The position numbers were made by a program, and so were the translations under genes. Under the pieces are notes generated by a model. The model did no database searches. It was not told the origin of the DNA and saw nothing but the letters and a program-made list of their open reading frames with translations. A stretch of 64,000 bases of DNA. Origin: Isoetes taiwanensis (Eukaryota; Streptophyta; Lycopodiopsida; Isoetales; Isoetaceae). The stretch spans positions 6,615,310 through 6,679,309 of the forward strand of contig JAJEKV010000025.1 of NCBI GenBank assembly GCA_021234155.1, written 5' to 3'. Positions 56,421 through 64,000 of the stretch are shown in pieces; within the stretch, counting starts at the first letter, position 1; each line of letters begins with the position of its first letter.

Positions 56421-58226
56421 ATGGCTGCACCCAAATTTCCTACACTTCAAGCTTCTACTCCAAGGGATCCGGCTCTTTTCGAGTCTGTGTCTTTCTCGAC
56501 ACCCACCTTTCGTGACGCCCTTGTTGGCCCGAGTCGGGAAGTCGCGGAACGCCAGAAGCTTTACGAATTCTCGCAAATGGACCTCCCGGCCCCAAATCCG
56601 GAGCAATTGAAGCAGTTCATCGCTCACATCGTCAACAGCCCGGAAGGATATGCTACTGTGGTCGATGGCACCACCATTTTGCTTACTCAGCCTCTGATAT
56701 TCCGTATTCCTTTGCAAACACCTTCTTTATCTTGGGCTGCCTTACAGGACATAGATGTCACTCAGTTCGGCGCTCCTTCTTATCAAGCAAATATGCATCG
56801 CCTCACCAATATTGCAAAGTCTCACGACACTTTTGTAAAGTTTTTGTGGCGCAAATTGCTTGGGTATTCTATCAAAAACACCCATATCAATAAGCCGTTC
56901 TATAATATGGTGATCACAGCCATCTGCTCCAATCACCATATTGATTGGCCACAACTGTTGTTCTACCGTCTCCTTCATGAAGTCGACCGCATTAGGGCTG
57001 CCCCCTCCTCTGTCTTTGAAGCCTCCGTGGGTGGCCATCTTCAAGCCCTCATCCGTCATTATCTTCCTGTTCCTAAGTCTCCTTCCATTTCTCATGCCTC
57101 CACTCACCACTCTCTACATTCACTTCCTCATAACCAACAGGCTGCACCTTCACGCCATACTTCTCCTGGTCATGTTCCACCCAACACCACGCATGTTACT
57201 GTCTCTTCTTCCTCCACAGAAGCCACGCCCTCCACTTCTCGTCATGTCTTTCAGACGTCACAAACACGGCCACAACAAGGCCTTCCACATCCTCGCCAGC
57301 TTCTGTATCAATACCAGCAGGATGTTCAAGCTGCTGCTCTCAAGTTGCAAGAATCCCAGGAAGCTCTCATGAATGGGGTTCAAGCGTCCCTGGAGGCCTC
57401 GGATGCGGTTCACCGAGACCTTCAAGCTGCTACCACGCAAGTTCACACTTTGGAGGACAAGCTTCAAGAAAAGCACGAGGCTCTTTTACAGGCCCGTGAG
57501 GATCTCAAGACTGCCCACGATCAGACCAGCCTCCTTGCTGATCAGCAGGCTCAGTTACAAACTACCATTCAGGAATTGTTGGAGCAGGTCAAGGCAAGGG
57601 AGACTCTCTTGGTTGACAAGGATAAAGACATTGCTAAGCTTACCACGATGTACACAGAGCTTTCTCAGAATTACACCACTCAAGCCCATGCCCTTACAGC
57701 GCGTGACGCTCAAATCGCCTCTTTGGAAGCTCAGCTTTCCATGCTGACCAGTCAGCTCACGCCTCTCCAGGATCAACTCACGGAGGCCCAGAAGCAAAAG
57801 ATACTTGATGATGCAGAGATTGCAAAGCTTCGACTCCATACTCCTGGGCAATCCTCTTCACATGTCACGCTTCCTCAGAAACGGGTCCGTGATCAGTCAC
57901 GTCTTCTGTTAGAAAAGGAAAACCGGATCCGCGATCTTGAAAATCAGCTCCAGCAAGCTGTCCAATCTGCCGAAGAGGCCCAAACTAAACAAGAGGGCTA
58001 CATTAATATTGCTCTCCACCAGTCTGTGGATTTCGCTATTCCTTCCAGTTACCTCGATTATGTGGTTGCCCGACGCCACCTCTTTCTTTTCAAGTGGTAT
58101 GCGGTAAATGGTCAGGTTGATGCCCACATGCGCACTGAGGATTTTCTCCGGATTTGGCGGACCTCTCCGCTTGAAGACAAAGGCTTACTGCAGGCCCTCT
58201 TAGTCTTCGACCTCATTCAATCGTGA
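56421..58226 (+). CDS. Gypsy ORF3: coiled-coil protein in the envelope position (about 601 aa)
   Basis: The start at 56421 (MAAPKFPTLQASTPRD) is chosen over an upstream in-frame Met at 56133, because the minus copy starts at the same point and upstream similarity drops. Residues about 1-210 form a globular part (EFSQMDLPAPNPEQLKQFIA, VVDGTTILLTQPLIFRIPL, LLFYRLLHEVDRIRA) that recalls a domain of plant transposon/gag-like proteins. A Ser/Thr/Pro-rich linker follows. About 290 residues of coiled coil come next (QAAALKLQESQEALMNGVQA, AQIASLEAQLSMLTSQL). A C-terminal segment has FLRIWRTSPLEDKGLLQALL. There is no signal peptide or membrane helix, so it is not a fusion envelope. A structural or gag-accessory role is a guess. 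Confidence 0.8.
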   Translation: MAAPKFPTLQASTPRDPALFESVSFSTPTFRDALVGPSREVAERQKLYEFSQMDLPAPNPEQLKQFIAHIVNSPEGYATVVDGTTILLTQPLIFRIPLQTPSLSWAALQDIDVTQFGAPSYQANMHRLTNIAKSHDTFVKFLWRKLLGYSIKNTHINKPFYNMVITAICSNHHIDWPQLLFYRLLHEVDRIRAAPSSVFEASVGGHLQALIRHYLPVPKSPSISHASTHHSLHSLPHNQQAAPSRHTSPGHVPPNTTHVTVSSSSTEATPSTSRHVFQTSQTRPQQGLPHPRQLLYQYQQDVQAAALKLQESQEALMNGVQASLEASDAVHRDLQAATTQVHTLEDKLQEKHEALLQAREDLKTAHDQTSLLADQQAQLQTTIQELLEQVKARETLLVDKDKDIAKLTTMYTELSQNYTTQAHALTARDAQIASLEAQLSMLTSQLTPLQDQLTEAQKQKILDDAEIAKLRLHTPGQSSSHVTLPQKRVRDQSRLLLEKENRIRDLENQLQQAVQSAEEAQTKQEGYINIALHQSVDFAIPSSYLDYVVARRHLFLFKWYAVNGQVDAHMRTEDFLRIWRTSPLEDKGLLQALLVFDLIQS

Positions 58227-58262
58227 AGACCCTGATTTAATCACCTTCGAGATTGTTCACCG

Positions 58263-59405
58263 ATGGCGCATATCTTTCATGACTTCTATCCGGCCGACAC
58301 CCGGGACAAATTTCGTGATGGGCCACATCGTAACTTTCGGCTGCGACTCATTGTGGCTCACTGGTTGTTATTGGATAACAACCCGTATCTTAGCGATCAT
58401 GATCGGACTCACACTCTTCATCAGGAGTACATGCCCGAGCTTGCTCAGCATTTACCTCTCTGGCAAGCTGAAATGCTGGAACAGGTGAGAAAGAATCTTG
58501 GGCATCCTGAGGATCTTCCATTTGCCCAAGTTTATATGCAGCATTTGGCAGGCTACAATCAATTGCGTGCCCTCCTGGATAGCAAGACAATACTCTACGG
58601 GATGGGATAGTCCTCCCCGCCTATACTCGACTCTCTACTTCCGAGTGGGACCCGGTGGTGCAAAGCTCTTGATCCCCGACCTTGTACGTGGAATTGTGGA
58701 GCAGGCTCAAGAGCCCCACGGGCATGGCTCCCTCTCCATATGCTTCACTGGGTGTCCCTCCATGCCCTCGGTTTCTCACCTCCGACTGGCGTCTTCCCTT
58801 TTGGACGAAGGTCATGGATGGCCACGCCGGGTGGACTCCTCCCCGTGATCTCGACGGATCTTGGGATCCCCCCCTTTGTCGACGCCCGAGTGGGAAGATG
58901 GTGCCACCTTGGATCACACCGCAAATTGGATCTATATTGCTAATGAGTGTGGTTGGCAACGCCCACGATGCTCTTCATGGCCTTGATACCTTCTTTGCGC
59001 AATCGCCGCCACCTCCCCTGCCCTTTCGGTTCACCGTCAAAGCCGGCTTCGTCTTTGCTCTCAAATGCATCCTGGTAAGCTCCTTAAATCGGCAGCGTCC
59101 CATCTTTTATTGCAACCCGAATGCCAGCGTCAGTGCCTTCGGTCTTCAGACCTGTCTTCTCATGGAGTGCCGGTTCCGTTCTTCGAAGCCCATGCCGCCT
59201 CGAAGACATGGTGCGCTCTCAATTCCTCATTGATGCAGATCCTGCCCTTGGGCTCAACACTCCTGACGCTCTTCAAACACGCCAGGACCTCATTGGCACT
59301 TACCATAATGGCGCTCGTCCTCATTCCCGTGAGGATCACTTTCAAACTGTTGGATTCCCGCCATCGGAAACACTTCCTCCATTTCTTCACACTGAGTGTC
59401 GTTTG
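58263..59405 (+). pseudogene. Gypsy ORF4, plus copy
   Basis: It starts MAHIFHDFYPADTRDKF, 37 bases after the ORF3 stop. The first 115 codons are open (YMPELAQHLPLWQAEMLEQV, QLRALLDSKTILYGMG) to a TAG at 58608-58610, where the minus copy has a Trp codon (TGW). It then continues in shifted frames with FWTKVMDGHAG and ALHGLDTFF to near the polypurine tract. It matches ORF4 of the minus copy, so it was once a real gene of the family. No recognised domain. Confidence 0.65.
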
Positions 59406-59415
59406 GTGGGGGGAG
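59405..59415 (+). other. Polypurine tract
   Basis: GGTGGGGGGAG directly precedes the TG of the 3' LTR and would prime plus-strand DNA synthesis. The minus copy has the equivalent GGTGGGGGAG. Confidence 0.9.
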
Positions 59416-60016
59416 TGTTAGTCCTGTGCCTCCTGGTACAGGACTATTCATGCATATGACGGACCAAGTCAAGGCCAAGGATCTACATGCCGCATCGGTC
59501 GGTCGTCAAAGGCCCAAAAAAAGACCAAGCAATGCACCACGCGAATAAAGCCCGCGTCTCGCTACCAAGAGGCGGCGCCGACAAGTGACGACTCGCCACC
59601 GCCTCCGTCACGTCCGGGCCGTGATTTCGTGCACTTCAAGAGGCACCGCCAAAGATTCCTTCACCGAAATCAGGCCTCCTTCCGTGAGTCGGCACCGAGA
59701 TCAGTCAGAGTGTCTATATTGGGCCAAAGGCCATTGTACTATATATATGAGTAGAGCTAGCACATGAGTTTTTAGATGAGTTTTGAGTCTTGTCTCACCT
59801 CAGTTTTCTCTCTACTTCGAGAGCTCATGTATCTTCATTGACATCAAGGGTTGTTCTCATTATTGTGATCTCATTGTTCTCTTTTTGTTCTGATCTCTTT
59901 TTCTTGTTCTTTTCTTGCAAATCCCGCGTGACATAGCTCCCGGATTCTCCTGTTAGATCCAAGGGTCCTCACAGAGGGCTGTCTTGCAGGAGTTCCCAAA
60001 CCCAGACCCCAAAACA
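59416..60016 (+). repeat. 3' LTR of the plus-strand gypsy copy
   Basis: It has the same ends as the 5' LTR (TGTTAGTCC...CCCCAAAACA), is 601 bp long, and carries a TATA region at 59738-59750. CTCTT follows at 60017-60021. Confidence 0.93.
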
Positions 60017-60021
60017 CTCTT

Positions 60022-61640
60022 TTATCCTGGTTTAGTCTCTTTTGTTTGTCCTGTTTGATGTATCTAATTTGCCCCCTAGGATGAGGTTGCTCACTCGTTT
60101 TAGGTGGCGAATTAGATACATCAAGCAGGAAACTCGAAAAGGGAGTAAGCCAAGAGCGCGACCCTCTTGAATGGTTGTCAGCTCACCAGCCTTATATTCT
60201 CCGCGGAAAACAATAGACTTCTCGAAATTCTTGTTACCTCCTTTAGAAAGAGCGAGCTTTTCTCTGACTCTCTTTTGGGTGTCTCTGTGTCAATGTATCT
60301 TAGATACTTTGCTAGGTTATATTACACAAAGACGCCCAAATGGGGGTCGGAGCAAAAATCGTTCGTTCTAGAGGAGGTTACAAGGTTTTCGAGTACTCTA
60401 TTTTTATTGTGGCCGTGGATGATATCAGGCTAGTGGTTGCTTGCGATTCCGTGGAGTCATTAGATGTTAGTGATTGATGAGTTCAAGCATCGAGACTTCC
60501 CAATCTTTCTTTCCCCTCCTCTTTGGGCAATGTAGCTTAGTTTACATGCTAAGTTCCATTGTCCAAAGAGGGGTGAAAGCAAGGCTTGGGAAGTCTCGAT
60601 GCTTGCACTCAGGAGGTCGATTGCGGAATTCGTGATGCCATGACTCTTGATATTCATGAGTGCAAGCATCGAGACTTCCCCGTTTTTCTTTCCCCCGCCT
60701 CTTTGGGCAATGTAGCTTAGTTTAAATGCTAAGTTCCATTATCCAGAGAGGCTAGGACGTCTCGATGCTTGCACTCAGGATGGTTACTGTCATCTCTTTC
60801 ATTCATCCTGGCTTAGTCTCTTTTGCTTGTCCTGTTTGTTGTATCTAAAGTGCCCCATGGGATGAGATCGCTCGCTCATTTTAGGGGGCACTTTAGATAT
60901 ATATAAACAGGAACATCGAAAAGAGAGTAAAAAGCCTGGAGCATGACCCTCTTGAATGGCTGTCAACTCACCAGGCTTGATATTGTTCGCTGCAAACAAT
61001 ATAGACTTCTCGAAATTCTTGTTACCTCCTCTAGAAAGAGCGAGCTTTGCTCTGGCTCTCTTTTGTAGTCTCTCTGTGTCAATGTAGCTTAGTTACTTTG
61101 CTAGGTTATATTACACAAAGAGGCTCAAAATGGGGGCCGGAGCAAAAATCGTTCGTTCTAGAGGTAGAAGTTGCTATGACATCAGAGGTGAGAGCGCACT
61201 CTAATTTCAAGCCAAAATGGTGCCTGGGCATTGTCCATCTATATAGCGGCTGTTAGGCACCAAATCATGGAACATCCTAACTCCTGCTATTGATGGAGAA
61301 CCTTGAGCATCACTATGACTTGGAATTAGAGGACGCGTCCTCTTTGGCGTGGTGGTGGATTGTACATCGACGGAGGTAACAAGGTTTTTGAGTACTCTAT
61401 TTTTATTGTGGCAGCGAATGATATCAGCCTAGTGGTTGCTTGCGATTCTGTAGGTTCATTTGAGATTAGTGCTTGACGAGTTCAAGCAACGAGACTTCCC
61501 AGTCTTTCTTTCCTCGCCTCTTTCGGCAATGTAGCTTAGCTTGAATGCTAAGTTCCATTGTCCAAAGAGGCGGGGTCAGCAAGATTTGGGAATTCTCGAT
61601 GCTTTGACTTTGATATCCGGTGACCCATGCTTGCACTCAG
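60022..61640. repeat. Duplicated cluster of nested foldback elements
   Basis: A unit of about 600-800 bp occurs twice (from about 60025 and from about 60808). Each holds three palindromic modules. Module A has arms at 60031-60073/60103-60148 and a second copy at 60812-60930. Module B is around GTTACCTCC...GGAGGTTAC at 60235-60390 and about 61020-61170. Module C, with arms GAGTTCAAGCATCGAGACTT / AAGTCTCGATGCTTGCACTC, occurs at 60479-60610, 60658-60776 and 61478-61637. The last copy is broken by a 28-bp insert. No ORF is supported. Confidence 0.75.
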
Positions 61641-61800
61641 GTCTTGTGAACCTTCTGATGGATCAGATTCGTCCCAGCTGGTCCGTGGTTGTTTGGCCCC
61701 TTGGCGTGCGTAGATTACTTCTCATCAGCAAGATTCTGTGGCATGCGAAGGGGCAAGCAACAACGGAAGTCGAGACGGGTCTGATCCGAGGAAGGTTCTC
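61640..61800. repeat. Further imperfect foldback
   Basis: ATCAGATTCGTCCC..CCGTGGTTGTTTGGCCCCTT pairs imperfectly with AAGGGGCAAGCAACAACGG..GACGGGTCTGAT. The arms match at about three quarters of positions. Confidence 0.5.
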
Positions 61801-61850
61801 AGGGCACTACGGCCGACGGAGGTAATAGAACATGGTAAACGGTGAGGCGT

Positions 61851-62032
61851 AACTCCGGTACGCCAAATTGGCATTTGAATGCCATCAGGACCTACAATTT
61901 GTACCTCCATTCCTTTGGGTGGCACATGCCATGCAAACCCATTTGGTATTCAGAGCATGTGCCACCCAGAGGAATAGAGTACAGATTATAGGTCCTGATA
62001 GCATTCAAAGCCCAATTTGGCGTACCGAAGTT
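61851..62032. repeat. Long foldback MITE, about 80-bp arms
   Basis: The left arm AACTCCGGTACGCCAAATTG ... GGGTGGCACATG is matched in inverse by CATGTGCCACCC ... CCCAATTTGGCGTACCGAAG. Small mismatches are spread along about 80 bp, and the loop is about 22 bp. A further 'cccaatttggcgtac' piece at 62036-62050 repeats the end. Confidence 0.85.
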
Positions 62033-62653
62033 ATTCCCAATTTGGCGTACACATGAAAGAAACATAGAAAGAACCATCATACATGAACGAAACAATTATA
62101 ACCAAAAACTTCTTTTTATTAATAGTGCCAGGGACGGTTACAACAGTATGAAAATCCTCAAGACCAATTACAACAGACTGAAGATACTCATCACATCATT
62201 TTTCTAGGCGCCTTTCTTCGCCGGGCCATCATTTGCGCCCCATCCTCTTACGCCGGGGACCTAGGTTCAACCTCCGATGACCCTTTCCCTTAGTGCAACG
62301 TCCTCGAGACGTGTTTCTTCTAGCACATTCTCTGTTTGTCAAGGTAAAGCGCCGGTGAGTCCGTTGGATCACGTGAGGCCGTCAAGTCATCAACCGCATT
62401 GCTCGACTGCCTTTACAGATCGGACTTCCCTCATCCTCCTCGCCGCCGGGTACCGACTCGCCTGAGAATATGGCTTGGCCTATATCATCTTCGCCATCAA
62501 CGGCGGGTACGCTTGAATGTCTTCATCAACATGGTTTGCGGCATTTATTGCAAGCGGCTCGTCCTCACCGCCTTGGCCGTCCTCTTCCACTTCGAATCGC
62601 ATCCATGAAAGGAAACCAGAGCTTATCGATTGCGGATGTACCACTGCTATGAT
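62033..62653. other. Downstream of the hAT transposase, no gene seen
   Basis: This stretch probably contains the 3' end of the hAT element. A CAGGGACGG sequence at 62129 resembles a hAT terminal repeat, but the other end is outside the window. The open frames here on the plus strand look like shadows. Confidence 0.4.
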
Positions 62654-63930
62654 TCAATAGCCGCCAATTGGAGAAGTTGTATACAAGTTTGTCCGCCTTT
62701 TTATGTAGCAAGCGATTAAGGGGTGACACCGTATATACTTATAGGCACTCCAATTCCTCTCACTTGCACTATTGGAGGATACCAAGGAGAGGATAGTCAT
62801 TGCAAGGGCCTCAGAACGTGACAAGAACTCGGCCCATGGGCTTGCCACCATGCATAAGATTCCATATTTGGTTTCTTCTTATGACTCTCCAGTGCATCGT
62901 GAAGCTCCTCATCTGCCCACCTTCCACTCAGGTTCTGGTATTCGGTTAACTCGGCAATGAAGGTCTTATAGTTCGAGCTGTTCGGATAATACATTTTTGC
63001 AACCTTCTTCAACGAACCCATCACTTCTTTATCTGTATGCTGGTCCATATCGTGGTTGTGTGGGTCTAAGGCATGTGCGGCACCATGAAGATCATTGTAG
63101 GACTTCTTCCATCGTTCATTGAAGCATCTGAGCAGTGCTGCGCGCTTAGTATTGTCAAATGGTGCATTGGGGCCATCACGTTTTAGAAAGGATTGAATAG
63201 AGTGCCAACACCTCCAGACCTTTCCAGTGCTTGCCTTCAAAGAATCAAGGGTTTTGATGGCATGACAAATAGGTTGCATGCACCTCACAACATTCTTTAC
63301 ACCTTTCGAAAATGTCTCCCGCCCAAGCATTTCTCGAAGGGCAGCGGCTTGTTGTCGGTGTTTGGCGGCATTTTTCCCTTTCTGCCTCCTTTCCCATTCA
63401 AAAAACTCCGTATGATTGAAGGTTGAGATAATCCAATCACGACACTTAAGCACTCTTTCAAGACAGATGTAATTGGAACCAAATCGGGTTTGCCCAGGAT
63501 TCATGAGTGCTAGGGTCTTCTGACGCAATGACTTGTAAATGGCATAAATTGCCGGCTTCTTTGTGATGAATTTTACAAGCCGACGCGCTTTCTGAATGGG
63601 ATCTTTGAACCACGTGTGCTGTGAGAACCAATCCTTGAGCAATAGGTTCAGGCAATGGCATTGGCAGCTAGTAGCATGCAACCCTGGAAATTCAGACTCC
63701 AATAATTCACCCGCTAGCTTGCAATTAGACGCGTTATCCATTACAACCTGAAATATTCTCTTCGGTCCAAAACTCTCTATCACGGCCTTTGTTTTCTGAA
63801 AAATCCAATCCCCTGTCACTTGGTCAGTTTTGGTTTCTACGGTTTTCAAAAATACTTCACCCCCTGGATACACGATCGTGAAGTTTATAAGATGGTCCTT
63901 GTTTATATTGCTCCAACCATCAGTCACTAG
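62654..63930 (-). pseudogene. hAT-superfamily transposase (DUF659 type), C-terminal two thirds
   Basis: The minus-strand frame starts at the window edge side with VTDGWSNINKDHL and runs 376 codons. It shows the DUF659/hAT core: GGEVFLKTVETKTDQVTGD, then VVMDNASNCKLAGELLE, HATSCQCHCLNLLLKDW, TRFGSNYICLERVL, and near the end AAHALDPHNHD and a WWQAHGP block. A one-base break near 62800 leads into the dimerisation segment SNSASERNWSAYKYI (62750-62700). The N-terminal BED zinc finger would lie beyond base 64000. With the frame break it is probably inactive, though a sequencing error cannot be excluded. It is the only transposase in the window that could be related to the hAT-like MITEs. Confidence 0.85.
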
Positions 63931-64000
63931 TGAAGCTGGTCCGCTTCACCACACCGCGACACAACTTCATCTCTACCCTCTCGACTATTTTTCCGTGTAT

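Larger units (their letters stand above)
48296..60016 (+). mobile_element. Ty3/gypsy retrotransposon, plus-strand copy (11.7 kb, complete structure)
   Basis: The element has both LTRs, a 5-bp target-site duplication (CTCTT), a polypurine tract, gag with three zinc knuckles, and pol in the order protease, RT, RNase H, integrase (Ty3 order). It also has an antisense ORF, ORF3 and ORF4. It is disabled by frameshifts in gag/protease/RT, by a 603-bp MITE in RNase H and by a TAG at the integrase end. The sequence after the 5' LTR (CTGTCGCCGCTGCCGGGTCT) is not the common iMet primer site, and I could not assign the primer tRNA. Together with the minus copy it defines a family. Confidence 0.95.

Noticed and set aside
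61541-61825. 94-codon plus-strand ORF
   Set aside because: It spans two foldback repeats and has no protein-like conservation.

Overview
This window is nuclear DNA of a land plant with a large, repeat-dominated genome. The evidence is a PLS-type pentatricopeptide repeat (PPR) gene, a 13-exon DUF707 gene with GT-AG introns, plant-type LINE and Ty3/gypsy elements, and hAT DNA transposons. A fern or other seedless vascular plant is plausible from the style of the PPR gene and the repeat load, but nothing in the sequence proves the taxon.

Layout. 1-1.2 kb: 3' end of a LINE. 2-3.9 kb: a decayed ABCB transporter whose second nucleotide-binding domain lies inverted next to its membrane domain. 4.3-5.9 kb: the PPR gene, truncated in its E motif. 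6.4-7.5 kb: a TIR/foldback element. 9-10.1 kb: a tRNA-related SINE-like piece and a 190-bp satellite. 10.2-20 kb: a glutamine-rich coiled-coil ORF (minus strand) full of TAG stops, split by an 8.3-kb LINE with a perfect 17-bp target-site duplication. The LINE itself carries a hAT-like MITE. 20.5-21.6 kb: an LTR-like sequence with a tRNA-iMet-type primer site. 23.7-28.5 kb: the DUF707 gene, the only gene here that looks fully intact. 31-32 kb: an L1-like ORF1 remnant. 32.5-43.6 kb (minus) and 48.3-60.0 kb (plus): two copies of one unusual Ty3/gypsy family, with their 5' LTRs facing each other. Between them, 44.7-48.1 kb holds a decayed protein-kinase-like gene and a coiled-coil/RING-like gene that I cannot assign to a known family. 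60-62 kb: a cluster of nested foldback elements. 62.6-63.9 kb: a hAT transposase running to the window edge.

The gypsy family is the best resolved system. Its order is LTR, gag with three zinc knuckles, protease, RT, RNase H, integrase, a short antisense ORF with its own TATA box, a coiled-coil ORF3, ORF4, then LTR. The plus copy has a 5-bp target-site duplication (CTCTT) and a polypurine tract. Both copies are disabled by frameshifts, and the plus copy also by a MITE in its RNase H domain. The minus copy preserves the matching empty site, which proves the MITE boundaries. Host coding capacity is low: one intact gene (DUF707), one probably shortened gene (PPR), and several pseudogenes.
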